From Anthonomus grandis grandis (taxonomy: Eukaryota > Arthropoda > Insecta > Coleoptera > Curculionidae): DNA of 64,000 bases. The notes below the pieces were generated by a model. That model saw only the letters and a program-made list of their open reading frames with translations, had not been told where the DNA came from and searched no databases. How positions within the stretch are numbered: the stretch's first letter is position 1; every line of letters begins with the position of its first letter. This document shows positions 12,380 to 25,540 of the stretch, one piece after another. The stretch spans positions 32,364,001-32,428,000 of the forward strand of contig NC_065551.1 in assembly GCF_022605725.1 (NCBI RefSeq), given 5' to 3'. The translations under genes and the position numbers were made by a program.

Positions 12380-14200
12380 TGGAATGTCCTCTAATCCTTG
12401 GTTAATTAACTTTTTAGCACAGCTATTGTTAAGCGCTAATTAATAAACCTAATAACGCATTTTCGTCCCTTTTTATTGCCGAACAATGATACTTAAACAA
12501 AAGCCTTGGAAGATATAAAACGAGGGTCACTACCCTTCTGCGGTGAGGCAGCACGCGGCGTTTTTCCTTTATTTTTTTTCATAAGAAACAACCCTCAGGG
12601 AAATAACATCCCAAACCGCCGACGAGAACTGGCTCTTTTGTACCCCGGAATAAGGTAAACAGTAAAGTAATCAGGAGGACATTAAAATTTTATTAGTTTT
12701 CGCAGAAAACGGGAGCGAGCCCTTATACGGGCGTATGGTGCAGGTATATGCAGAACGATTCCTAGCATAAACGCCAAAATTCATCCCCCCACGTAGCCTC
12801 TTTGCAGGATTTATGAGGGTCGCTTCGTGAATTATTTGGAAAATTGCTTTTGTGAAAATTGATTAATATTGCCCCCCAGTAGGAAATTTGTTAATTTTAC
12901 TTTTGGGGTCGTAATAAATACTGTAGATAGGATTGAAATATATGTATTTGAAACTACATTATCAAATTATTTACAGTTAAATAGGACTATACTATTTATT
13001 TATTAATTTACTGAATATTTGTATATAAAATCATCTTTTTTACACCTAAAACAAATTTAAAAAAATTTCGATCACAATCAAATAATTCTTCAACTAAAAA
13101 AACCTCAAAATAATCCCTCCATTAAAAACCACCCTTATGGCATGTTAATACCCGAGCATGCATAACTCACGCGAATCTTACGTAAAGTTTATTAATTTAA
13201 AACGTAATCGCTGCACTAACACCAACTAATTAAGGCAAATCTATTTATTATCGCGGAGGCAAAACCTTATAATAACTTGCAAGTCACGCACGGAGAGTAC
13301 ATAATACCCCCTGGTAATTGAAGGGCAGTTCAACTAAATATGGGGCACAGGGTGCGCAATCGTTTATGACAGGTGTCACGAACATGTAGAACCCTATCGC
13401 GATCGAACGAATTGAACAAAAAACCCTAATCTCGATCTACCCGGGGGTCTAGATTTTACCGTAAAACCCTTTAAAAGTATCGAAAGTTTCGGAGGCAAAA
13501 AACAAGTCATTATTTAAAGAGATTGACCCATAACACTCAAAGTGAAATTTGAATATTAAAAAGGGTTAAATCCTCGCATGTCGCACCTGCCCATATAATA
13601 ACCCGTACCTTAACATCAACCTAAACATCAATTTTCACACATTATCGGATAATCAAACCGTCGAGATTGCGACGTTTCGTAAAATCTACTTAAATATTCA
13701 TCGACTGGTAATATTTAGGTGGCAAAGCTCAATAATTTGGAAGTTAAAGCCGCTTTTGCTGAGCCGAAAAGTTACAAATTACCACAGTAATTACTGCTAT
13801 TAGGGACTGCGGCTTTATAGGGTCTTATTATCGCCCTTAAGGGGTAATAATTTTTAAATTGAAGGTTGGTTAGGTGGGTAAAACAGGTGTAAAATACGCT
13901 CGGCGATTATTGTAAGAGAAGATTGATTTTAAAACCAGAAATAAAGAATTAGATTCGTAATGAAATTATCGTTTTTATTTAAAGTGAGCTCAATTTTTTT
14001 TATAGAAGAATATCATTTTGAGCAACAATAAGTTATGGTTTATTAAACTTTGATAAAATTACGTATATTTAAGCAATGGTATCCCAAGGAAGTCAAGTAA
14101 AGAAAAGACTAATATGGAATTATTGTTAAGCTTAATTCCAGTAAAATTATCTAAGGTTTAAAGTAGTTTAAGCAATAGTTTTCGAATTATTAAGCTTTTT
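12380..14200. other. Low-repeat, relatively GC-rich island
   Basis: No gene was recognised, but this stretch lacks the arrays seen elsewhere and is richer in CG and GC words (for example GCGGTGAGGCAGCACGCGGC near 12,540, and the 13,140-13,480 part). It contains E-box-like CAGGTG sites (13,370 and 13,884) and many TAATTA/TTTAT homeodomain-type words. It might be a conserved non-coding or enhancer block; cross-species alignment is needed to say so. Confidence 0.3.
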
Positions 14201-14499
14201 AGGGAAGTGTGTCCTATAAGCAAGTTTGATCTTCAAGGTGATCACCCACTTCATGGTCCAATATCTCAAAAAGTAATGGAAATATTTTAATTAAAACAAA
14301 CAGCATAGGGTTCAAAAAATTATGCTTAAAAAATGTTATTTAAGGTTCAAAGCAATCGAAGCAATAATTTTTGAATTATTGTGCTTTTTGGGCAGATTGA
14401 TCTTATCAATTTTTATGAAATAAAAGTTGTCCAAGTATGATTTATAAAAATTGGTCCTCATAGTATGAATATTTTATTAAAATAAGATTTTGATTTAAA

Positions 14500-15730
14500 G
14501 ATTTTCAGGATTTAATCCAAATTCCTGTAAAATATGATAAATTTTCTAAAAAGCCTGGAAAATGTAGAAAAATACTCCAAAAATCTGGAAAACGTATAAA
14601 CCTCATTTTAAGCTTTGAATAATGTAGGAAATTATACTAAATGATCTAAAACCCAAATGCCTAAAATAAGGTTGAAATTGATTCCAATAATATTTTTGAC
14701 CACTTTATTTCAATAATTATATTAGAGACATGTTCAATGATTTCGTGTTCTTTTTCATAAAAAATTCTACGGAATTTATACCTATTATATGAGCTTTCCA
14801 TAGTAAGCATCTTGATATTGTCATTGATAATTTCACTATTAAAAGCCATTTCTGTTCCAGAATCTTACATATTATCTTATTAGAAAATTTGCGTCTTGTT
14901 AAGGCATTTAATTCAATTTTCACGTCTTAATTGTCATTTTTGTTCTAGATTATTAAAAACATTTTTTATTTAGTTCCAAGCATTAAAAATTAATTTTAAC
15001 GTTTTCTAGACTTTAGGAATGAATATTTGTTTGTCCAGGCATTTGGTGTAATATTTAATTTTCCAGGGATTGGAATTATTTTCTTGGTTTTTTGGGAAAG
15101 TTTTTTCATTTTTTTCAGATATTTAACGTGTTCCAGTAATTGGAAATAAGTATTGAAGTAACTTGTTAATTTATATCACAATTGAAAATTTCTCTTATCA
15201 ACAAGTCATTTATGTGCCATGCTTTAAGATACACTTTTTAATTTGTTCCAGGTATTTAATTAATGTCCTTCATGAATTGGAATAATATTTAAGGCATTTA
15301 TTTTTTAATTTTATTTCAAAAAATTACTTTTTATTTAATGTTTTTCAGGAATTGTAAATAGATTTGTACGTATTCCAGATTTTCTGAATAACTTTCTAAA
15401 CCTTTTAGGCATTTGACGTGATTTTTTAAATACATATGTGACGCTGCTAAGGTCATTTCTTGTATGTTTCAGGCTATTAAACTTAATTTTCATTTTATTT
15501 CAGGCTTTTAAATGCGTTTTTTATTTTATTCCTAAAATTAGAAATAAGTTTTTACATTTTTAAAATTTTAGGAATAATTATCTGTCTTCCAGGCATTTGG
15601 TTAACCTTTCAGGGATTGGAATATTTTTTTGGGTTTTCCAAACTATTTAAAGAGTTTCTTATGTCTTCCAGGCAATGTAATTTTTTATTTCTTTTCTTTA
15701 TATTCTAAAGCTGCAAATTTATTTGACCAA
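14500..15730. repeat. Diverged repeat with TCCAGGCATTT motifs
   Basis: A longer unit appears twice. TTTAGGAATGAATATTTGT with GTCCAGGCATTTGGT, CAGGGATTGGAATTATTTT and GGTTTTTTGGG (15,005-15,110) matches TTTTAGGAATAATTATCTGT with TTCCAGGCATTTGGT, CAGGGATTGGAATATTTTT and GGGTTTTCC (15,565-15,645). The offset is about 560 bp. Shorter AAAATGTAGAAAA and TTCCAG-type pieces fill the rest. Frames at 14,661-14,923 are by-products. Confidence 0.6.
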
Positions 15731-15739
15731 AAAGTCATT

Positions 15740-18040
15740 TGTGAGCGGTACATTTATTCATTAATTTAAAACATAAACAACTACTGATTAATATTTTTAA
15801 TATGTGGTAACTAGCCTCCGTCCTATTTTACCAATTTTAGCTGTGAATTTCTATCCTTGCCTTGTATCATGTAGTGTTACTTTTTTTTGTTTTTGACCGT
15901 CATTTAAAGTTTAGTTTATTACTATTTAAGCTGGTGTCTTTTTTATTATTCCTTACATTTCTGTTCCAGTCATTTTCCCCTTTTGCTGCAAATATATTTT
16001 ATTAAAAGAAAACGATGAATTGATAAACTTTTGCAAAACCTTTACACCATAATAATTAAATATCTATTCTTGTTTTAGATAAAGGTCTTTTCAGTCTACT
16101 AATTTCCTAAACTTCCCCATAATGAAGCCATTGTTTACGCCTAATTAGGAGCTATGAAATTATGCTCAAATAAATGTAACATTGATGAGTTGCCAACGAG
16201 TGATTGAACGTATTTATCCAGTTATTGAGGAGCTGAGTGAATAAATTAATAGTTTCCAGACTACTGGATCGACGTGTATTTGCTTTGCCTTCAGGCCTAC
16301 CTTAGGGAAACTTGCATAAACGCAAATAACGTTTAAACCTATAGTTTTTGAATGAAATAAAGTTTCATACTAAATTATTAAATTCCCCCGAAAAATTTGT
16401 TCTGGCACCGCACAGCCGATTGAAGTCTCATTAAATTTTCAAACTTTTTAATTAAAAATATTAATAAAGGCCGCCATCGAAACAATACAGTATTTTGTAC
16501 ATCGTTCTTCTTGGTAATTCGCGAATCTTTATTCTCGAGGTTATAATATGATTTTGTTTTAAAGGGGAGCTTTTATAAAAAAATTCTTAGGAGCTTTTGT
16601 ATGGAAGTAAAAATTATGAAGTTGTGTAATAAATTTAAAAGTCGTCTTAAAATGGTCTTTTTTTGTGCGGATTGGTGCTTATAAAAGACAATGAATTTGT
16701 CAAGCTTTTCATCTAAGATGAACAATTATAGCTTACAGACTCAGATTGGGATTGTAACTGAAATATGAAATATCTAGAAACCATTAAAAAAATTACTTTT
16801 ACAGGACTTGCTGACGTAAATAGCAGACAGACAATAAACAGAAACTTTAATTAATTAATAAGCCAGGCCTTTAGTAAGTATCCATGTTTATCCATTTTTC
16901 TAATGAAAATGTTATAATATTTGATATATTTGCATAAGCCTTTTTTAATTAAAAACCAGCTAAAACCATTCGAACACATAAAATAAATAAAGAGGTTTTT
17001 TTTTTAATTATACGCCTTCACAACTGGAAAACCGAACCGATTTAACTAATACCCGACCACATTAAAACGTTTTAATTATTTTTCTGGTCGATTGACCCCC
17101 TAAATTGAATTTGTTATTTAATTTATTAATGCTTGTTCTTTCTTTTTTAAGTAAACACATTTTCTTATACGTCAAAAACGAAATTTCTTGCATACAAAAG
17201 CCGCATATCAAAGTGAAATTTTCAAAGTTTGAGCGTATGCTTCAAGTAGTTCGCGAGTAAGAGGAATTACGTTATAATTAATAATTCTACCTGGCCAATT
17301 AATTTTCCTTCATACACATTAATTTGCAACTGGCTTGACGATAATTCATTGCTCTTATGGAATGGGGGAATTTGTCTTGGTTTGTGTGATTTGATTGTGG
17401 TTAATAGGCAATTACTATTGTATGCTTTAGCAATATTATTAATATTGAGAAATCCAGTTTTATATTTAATTCCTCTATAATATAATATTTTGCCGCATTA
17501 AATTTATTGGATTTACTTGAGGTACAGAAAATGGACAACACGCTTTTATTGCTAATCGAACTAAAAAGTAAAAAATATTTTTAATTACAAAGACTTTTTT
17601 TACAGTAGTAGAAGGTCGGATAATCAATCATGATTAATTACCTCAAATAAAAAACATATAAAAAATTTAATTTATTAACAGAGTAATTCAAATCAAAGTA
17701 AAAAGCTGAGAAATGAATTAAAAAATGCCACTGTCGAGTTTCCGTTGCCAACCGAGAGGGCACTAGCAGATTTATCAGAAGAATTTTCATCAGTTTGTAT
17801 GCTACCACCACTTTTCTATATATTTCTATTTTGTGATATTGTTGAATTTATTAGTCTTGGCAGTCCTAATAAGGATAATGGAAAACTGTTATTAAATTAC
17901 TGCATTGTCATCGGTCCGTGATACGTGTGCAAAGTTTTAAGTTGATCAGAGTTTTAGAAACCAGTGAAAATTAAGCTCAAAGATGCCGTTACATATGTAC
18001 ATACATTGATACAACCCGCGCTAATAAAAGCGCGTTAAAA
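15740..18040. other. Mostly unique AT-rich DNA, no gene seen
   Basis: No array and no credible exon. The 16,090-16,560 and 17,030-17,400 parts are the least repetitive. Nothing specific was recognised. Confidence 0.45.
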
Positions 18041-18560
18041 ATGCCTGGAAGATGTTAAAAACTGGAAAATATGAAGCAATATTTCCAATACGAGGAAAAT
18101 CAACTACGTCAAATGTATGAGAGAGATAGGAAAATCAGTTTAAACGTAAAAACACATTTGAAATTTTTGGAAAAGACGAAAAAAGAAAATCTATATCTTT
18201 AATTTTTAGAAGTAGGTCAAATACTTCAATACACAACTTCCTTTGAGGTAGTAGAGGTTATTTTTTGCAAAAAGGCATAAAAAATATAGATATATGACAT
18301 AACACTAACTTCCTGGGATAAATTTAAAAAAATGCTCTAAATGCTTTGATGCTTTTTCCATAAATTGTTTTATTCCAAATATCTCTAGGAATTTGGAATA
18401 ATTTTTATTTCCTCTTAAGCAGTTGAGGTCATGTTTTGTTTATTCCAGTGACGAAATATCTGGGAGCATTGAAGTAATGAAAAAAATAATTCCAACTGCC
18501 TGCAAGAATTTAAAAATGGCTTCAACTGTCTGGGAGAAATAGGAAATAATCACAATTTCC
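18040..18560. repeat. Short cluster of TGCCTGGAA-type sequence
   Basis: ATGCCTGGAAGATGTTAAAA (18,043) and AACTGCCTGCAAGAATT and AACTGTCTGGGAGAAAT (18,497-18,545) carry the motif shared with the arrays at 9.6, 21.5, 48 and 56 kb. The units are too diverged to define a period. Confidence 0.45.
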
Positions 18561-21540
18561 TGATATAAACAAATAATTACTCTATTTTTTTAATTATCTG
18601 CAACTCTGTTACAACTAGTAGGAGTGGTCTAACAATTTTAAAAAAATCACAAAAATTATTAGCATCATTTGCTATAGCAATATCTAGATCAATGCTTTTA
18701 TTTGAGATGTACTAAATATGCTTATAGCAGATCTTTAATGATTTATACAATTTATAATTAAGCATTTCGTAATATGCAGATATTTTTTTTTGTAATTGAA
18801 GAATTTTAAAAAATCAACTCTTCAGAAAAACGCATTTCTCATAAACAGCAAATCTTCAAAAAAAACGTATTTTTATCAACGAAATTATTAAATAAATCCA
18901 ATGCCTCTTAAAAAAATATTAATTTTATCGCAATATTTACTAGAAAATCACTCTTTTGACCAAATAGCAGTACTTCGGTGCCAATAAAAATGATAAACGA
19001 GATGAAAGCGACTTAAGGTAAATTAACGGCACAATATGATCATTGTACACGCCGAATTAGCTTTAAAGAGAAAAGAAGGGTCGAAAAGTGACAAAAGCAA
19101 AGACGTGTCGCCATAAAAGACTTCTCAGACCCGGTTCCATCCCTGGTTTTCATCGAATGTCACGTACGAGTGTGTGTGTTTATTCCTTTTTTTTATTTCT
19201 AATTTCAAGAACGTGACAATGATTTCGGAAAGAAGAAATTTTTATTTATTTCACTCTGAGGGAGAAATCTGGCTGTGGTTAGGTACGGTCATGTATTCGA
19301 AATGTAAAAGAAAAGTCAAAAATTGCAAAGCTGCTATTTATTTGGTCGAAAACACCCCTAATGCCCCCTAATTAATATCCAAAAGCCATCCAGAAATTAA
19401 ATTACCTTTTGGGCCGTACAAACCCATTAAAATCCATCTGGCCAACTATAATAGTAGTTAATAGCATAATTTCGGTGCATTAATATTGTCAAGTTTCGTC
19501 TAATAAAGACGTATGAGGTCTTCAGGCCAAATTGTTTCGTTACAAAAGGATTAGCGTCGACAAGGATTTTTTTTTCATAGAGATTTTATTAAGAATAATG
19601 ACCGTCATTAGGCGAGTAAAAGATTTAATGCCAGACCCGTTTCGATAAGGAACATGAAAAAACCGTTCCGGAAGAAAAGGATAAAACTGTCTATTCATTA
19701 AAAAAAAAATCTCGTAATCCTGGATAATCATTTATTAATATTTTAAGACTCTGACTGTCTTGCGCAAATAATGGATTTTTCCCTTAAAACTCTTTTATAA
19801 TTAAATCTTTCCTTGTGTGCCAAGAACAAGTTTCTGAAGTTTTCAAGCGAGTTTTTCCCGGGAAACTTCGATGGTACAAGATGACAGCTTCGTTGTTACG
19901 AGAAGTTTTTCTTATATCTTGTTAAGAAAATATGTGACAATATACGTGATATATTAACTGAAAGAAAGATTTACAATTTTTTTTAGGAAGGTCATTTCTT
20001 TTATTTTAAAAGAAGTTTCAATTATTAAAATTGCATAACTTAAATTGGTCTGATGCACTCTTTTATAAAATAATTACATTCTAAAGCAAAACGAGCTTTT
20101 AAAGCCTTTTAAAGAGGCATTTTTAAGGCATTTTTAATTAAATGAAGTCGGTGCTTCTCGATATTTTCCGAGGTGAACAGCACCACCCTTAAAGATATAT
20201 AATTTTTATGTCATCGTTATGACGTGCTCTAGATAAAGACACCAAAAGAATACATAAAAATTATAGAGTCGGAATAATTTTCTTGGAAAGTAGAAAATTA
20301 AAGGTGGGTTTTCTCTGTGTTCCAGAATTTTTATTACGACCGTAAAGTTTTCTATAGTTTAAACTGGTAATTTGCCGTAACTGCCTTTTTCGTTTAGCAA
20401 GTTGTTTACGACTTTTCCGTTTGGGATATTATTTCTTTTGAGCTACTAAAACAACGTTAAGGGAGGGGCCATAAAAGAAATATAATTAATTTTTTAAAAT
20501 AAATGAATTATATTTAAAATTAAAATGGCATAACTAGTACGATTAGCGTTTTTATAAGATATTTTTAATCTTAAGGAGTTTGGATTGTCCCAACCTTTAA
20601 ATGCTTAAATGCGTATATTAGAATGAATGGGATTTACTAATTCGACTTTGGAATTAGTAGTAAAGTATCTGATGTACTTGCTGTTATATTCGGAGTACCT
20701 TACTAATAATAACATTACTGTAAATGTATCACTTAATATATTCAATTTAAATATATTAAGAAATAAATAAATATTAAGAATATATATGTAAATTTTCACT
20801 TTTTCATGAATTATTCTCTAAATCAAGATTTTTCTTTTATTTTACTTTTTAAACTACTCTTCCTTTGTTATAAATAATTTCTTTTTTATGTTTTTTCTTA
20901 CGAATGATATTTGTCCACGTCAATTTTTTTTCTTAATTTAATCAATTGACTCTTTATTAAATGTAGAATCAATTTTTAAGACTTTTTATGTGATCTCTTT
21001 TATTCAACTTCAATTGTTCCTAATATATATGTTTCTTTTTCTTCTAGTTTTATTTATTTCAATTTTAATAATATAAATATTATATTTATTTGGCATATTA
21101 CTGTAAAACAAATAAAAGGAAAGAAAAGAGTAAAGATTACATATTAAAGAAAAAAATCAATCAAAGCATTTTCGATAGCAAAATTTGTTTAAAAAATAAT
21201 CATGTGCGCCAAGTCTTATTTACAATAAATAGAACCATAAGATAATACCAAAAACTACAAACGTAAAATCTATACTAAAGTGAGAAAATTAAACTTAATA
21301 ATAAATTAAAAATAGAGAATAAAATAATAGTAAAAGCAACCTAGCACTGAAGTTAAAATATTAAAAAAACAAACTTTAGAAAGTTCTATTTCGAAAACTA
21401 TTTCTCTTGGAACGTAAGTAAATCAGACTTGATGTTTTAAAGATACATAGACTCAAAACTCGGTTGTCTCCCAAAGAAGAAAACGTCAAATTGTCAATAA
21501 ACTAACTCATTGCAAATACCACTGTTACGCAGATGACATA
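18560..21540. other. Mixed AT-rich DNA, no gene seen
   Basis: The 18,960-20,460 part is low-repeat and slightly GC-richer. Open frames at 19,174-19,371, 19,540-19,731 and 20,605-20,799 show no domain. Single copies of the GCATAACTT-type core occur at 20,031 and 20,525. No gene was recognised. Confidence 0.45.
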
Positions 21541-21549
21541 CAGCAACAA

Positions 21550-22790
21550 GAAATGAGGAAATGACTTCAATTGCCTGGAAAAAATAGAAAATAATTTCAA
21601 CTGCCTGAAATAAATAAGACAATGATTTCAATTGCTTGGAAGAAATAGAAAATAATTTCAACTGCCTGAAATACATAAGTCAATGACTTCGATTACTTGG
21701 AAGTAATAAAAACTTATTTCTAATACTTAAAAGAAATAAGAAAATGACTTTAATTGCCTGGAAGAAATAGAAAATAATTTCTACTGCCTGGAATAAATAA
21801 GACAACGATTTCGATTACCTAGAAGTAATGAAAACTTATTTTTAATACTTGAAAGAAATAAGAAAATGACTTTAATTGCCTTGAAGAATTAGAAAATAAT
21901 TTCAACTATTTGAAATAAATAAGACAATGACTTCGATTACCTAGAAGTAATAAAAACTTATTTCTTATACTTGAAAGAATTAAGAAAATGACTTCAATTG
22001 CTTGGAAGAAATAAAAAATAACTTCAACTGCCTGAAATAAATAAGACACAGACTTCCATTACCTAGAAGTTATAAAAACTTATTTCTAATACTTGAAAAA
22101 AATAAAAAAATGACTTCAATTGCCTGGAAGAAATAGAAAATAATTTCAACTGCCTGAAATAAATAAGACAACGATTTCGATTACCTGGAAGTAATAAAAC
22201 CTTATTTCTAATACTTGAAAAAAATAAGAAAATTACTTCAATTGCCTGGAAGAAATAAAAAATAATTTTAACTACCTGAATTAAATAAGACAATGACTTC
22301 GATTACTTAGAAGTAATGAAAACGTATTTCTAATGCTTAAAAGAAATAAGAAAATGACTTTAATTGCCTGGAAGAAATAGAAACTAATTTCTACTGCCTG
22401 AAATAAATAAGACAACGATTTCGATTGCCTGGAAGTAATAAAACCTTATTTCTAATACTTGAAAAAAATAAGAAAATTACTTCAATTGCCTGGAAGAAAT
22501 AAAAAATAATTTTAACTACCTGAATTAAATAAGACAATGACTTCGATTACTTAGAAGTAATGAAAACGTATTTCTAATGCTTAAAAGAAATAAGAAGATG
22601 ACTTTAATTGCCTGGAAGAAATAGAAATTAATTTCTACTGCCTGAAATAAATAAGACAATAACTGCGATTACCTAGAAGTGATGAAAACGTATTTCTAGT
22701 ACTTGAAAGAAATAAAAAAATGACTTCAATTGCTTGGAAGAAATAGAAAATAATTTTAACTACTAAGAGTAAATAAGACAATGACTTCAA
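21550..22790 (-). repeat. Hierarchical satellite: 31-bp monomer, 122-bp tetramer, 244-bp duplicated block
   Basis: The array is built from 30-31-bp monomers of the form ATTGCCTGGAAGAAATAG plus AAAATAATTTCA. Four monomer types follow in fixed order, starting ATTGCCTGG, ACTGCCTGA, ATTACCTAG and ATACTTGAA. They form a tetramer of about 122 bp that repeats about ten times. A further-shared block starting AATAATTTTAACTACCTGAA occurs at 22,261 and 22,505 with almost no change, showing a recent 244-bp duplication. Frames at 21,494-21,676 and 22,063-22,293 are translations of this repeat and not genes. Strand is arbitrary. Confidence 0.9.
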
Positions 22791-22799
22791 TTTTCCTTA

Positions 22800-23690
22800 T
22801 TTTTAATTAAAAAAAAAAACCCTATTTATAATATTATTAAGATTATCCCTTATATTCCCACGATATTAAAAAAAAATGCAGTCCAACTCGGAAATCCTAT
22901 CAATTTTACCGGCAACAACGTACGTCCGTCCTTGTCGCGCTCATTGTAAAAAACTGAAACAAACCCTCAAGTTAGCGGCCTATGGACGGTTGACGCGTAC
23001 CAACTGTTCCTGAACAATATGTGATAAATATTGATAAATTATTTAAATGTTGCTTAAAAAGTAATTAGTATTTGCACCAAAGACTTTGCGTTTTTCGTAT
23101 ATATAAGTAAAAGTTAAAAATGGCGGATATTTTTACCACCTGCAATACCTGACTAACAACCATTTTTTATAAAATGTTTTTGTTTGTTTTTATTGTTAGG
23201 TAATTGGACTGTAAGTCGTAGAAAAGAGCTTTAGGCATTTTCTTTAGTTCATCGTAAATGAGCATGTTGAGCATATAATTTTTTTTATTAGAAAATTATT
23301 TTGTCACCAGATGCAGTAGTTTATCCACGCTATTTGCATGTAATTACGGTAAGCAAGTTATATACCTGCCTGGGAAACTTTATTGAACAAAAAGCTAAAG
23401 AAGTTCTTTATTCTAATGAAGTTAGAAAACAAGTATAATGAAAAACCGTTAAAATATTTTAAATTTAATTGGTGAACTAAATTGAACCATTTCCTTCACC
23501 ATTTTATGCACCTATAAAAAAAAATTAAAAGTTGTATTTTATGAGCTTGTATTTACAAAAAAAAATAGCATAATTTAAACGGATACGACGAACCAATTTA
23601 TAAAATATTTAATTTTATTGAATCGCTATTAAAGATAATTCAAATACCTTTAAAGTAATTTAGAAATTTGTAAATTGGACCCGAAATAAC
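22800..23690. other. AT-rich DNA with a short unique patch
   Basis: The 22,900-23,000 part is GC-richer and unique (CGTACGTCCGTCCTTGTCGC). A copy of the recurrent core reading AGCATAATTTAAACGGATAC lies at 23,567. No gene was recognised. Confidence 0.4.
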
Positions 23691-23694
23691 CCCA

Positions 23695-24180
23695 ATCATT
23701 TTTGGTCAGATCAATATTAATCAAGATATAAATGATAAAGTGTGAGTAACCGATTCAAGAACTAATTTATCTCGAGGCAAGTTTCCAATAGCTATATCTC
23801 AAAAACCAGTTATCTGACAAGGAAAATTATTGTCATCATTTTTGGAGATCTCATTAATATCTATAACTTCTATAGTAACTAATAATATTGCCAGTTCAAT
23901 ATTAAGCAAGATATAAAGGACTAGGCTCAAGGCCTATTATTTGTTTTGAGGCAGCTATATTTCAAAAACCAATACTCTAACAAGAAAAATTATTATAATA
24001 ATTTTTGTAGAGCTCATTAGAATCTACAACATCTATAATAACCATAATTTCTTTCAGTTCAATATTAACCAAGATATGAAGAGTAAGGGCTTTAAGGATT
24101 TGTTTGCTTCAGACCGAATTTCCAACAGCCATATCTCAAAAACTAATAATCTAGCAGGAAAAGTTATTATTATTATTTAA
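23695..24180 (+). repeat. Three diverged tandem units of about 170-190 bp
   Basis: CAATATTAATCAAGATATAA (23,710), CAATATTAAGCAAGATATAA (23,898) and CAATATTAACCAAGATATGA (24,060) are each followed by ATATCTCAAAAACCA-type, GGAAAATTATT and GAGCTCATTA-AATCTA blocks. No coding potential. Confidence 0.75.
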
Positions 24181-24189
24181 ATTATTTTA

Positions 24190-25540
24190 TTTATATATTG
24201 CCTATACATTTTTTATTTTAATTGAAAACAAGACAATCAGCCTAGGAATTTGAGTTAAAAAAATATACTCCTTGCCATAAAATGCTTATATCTCTGAGGC
24301 TAAGTGAGTTACAGGCTTGAAAATTGAATAGTAAATTCTTCTAACAAAATCAGTTCTCACTTTTTTTATTATTTCCTCTTAAAATTAATAAAAGTAAAAA
24401 CATTATACTTGAAATTAAAAATTCTATACAGATAAAAGTTTCTATAGAAATAAAATCCTTAATCTCTGAACCTAAGAAAACTAAAGGCTGGAAAACTGGA
24501 AACCGCTTTATAATTCCCTTAAATAATAATTCCTAGCCTTTAAAATATTATAAAATTATTTTAATTTTTTAAGGATCTGAATAGCAATTTTATGATCAAA
24601 TAAAAATTTAAATATAGTGCTGTAGCTCCTAAAAATCACCAATAAGTTAATTAAAAAAGAAAAACTTTTCACCAAATAAACGATTTGCATTTAATTTAAA
24701 TAAATAAATTAAAGTGCATCGACTAAAATCAAATTTAAATACGAAATAAATGTTGAAATCTGATACGAAACGCGTATTTCAACATCGAAAACAATATACA
24801 CAAAACCCGTGATGCATAAAGTTTAAATTTAAATCCATGCTAAAAACCAGTAAATGTTAATAACCGACACAAAAGGATATTGCATACGATTTTTGCAAAT
24901 CCTTACCAAATCGTTTTATTGTTAAAAATATGCTTTTTTACCTCTTTACTGGTCCCCCATTGTGTTTCGCATAAATATCTCCATTGATTGTTTAACAACA
25001 GGAAAGATTAAAGAGTTTTTCAATAAATTCTAAACAAGAAAACAAAATTCACCCGTTAATTGCATTTCGCTATTATCAGAGCCGTTTCGCAGCGCCATTT
25101 TTAATATATTTAGTTCCTTTTCGTGTTATTCCATTATTTTTTAGCATTTTCGCCTCTATAACTGGCTCGCGTAATGGATCTGTTTAGCCAATAATAATAT
25201 CAAGAGCTGTCCTCGGGGCTTAAGGTTTGCATTTTGCGAAAAATCTAATTTGTCCATTAAATTTAGCGAAAATAAAAAAAAAATACGCACTGGTAAACCG
25301 GGTTTTCTGATCCCTTAATTGGATTATGGCCGGTAATGGGCGCTTCGCTGTTTGGATCACACCCTAATGGAACATAAATGAACTACTACATTCAAAGCGA
25401 TGGAGAGGTTGTGTTGTTTTTTTTAAGCGTTTTAACGTTATTATTAATGTCACTTTTCGAGGTGCCATTTTAGCTTTTTGGGGTTGTAAAATTAGATCTG
25501 CGGAATAATTTAGATCAAAAGTTAGTCATCGATTTTTTGC
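24190..25540. other. AT-rich flank and low-repeat island
   Basis: 24,190-24,880 is AT-rich with no recognised content. 24,890-25,520 is low-repeat (GTCCCCCATTGTGTTTCGCA, GGTGCCATTTTAGC) and could be conserved non-coding DNA. No gene was seen. Confidence 0.4.

Noticed and set aside
22063..22293. - strand frames with repeated FYFFQ-type text at 21,494-21,676 and 22,063-22,293
   Set aside because: They are direct translations of the 31-bp monomers, not a repeat protein.
21550..22790. CRISPR-like regular repeats
   Set aside because: No unique spacers of constant length; units are contiguous diverged monomers in eukaryotic DNA.
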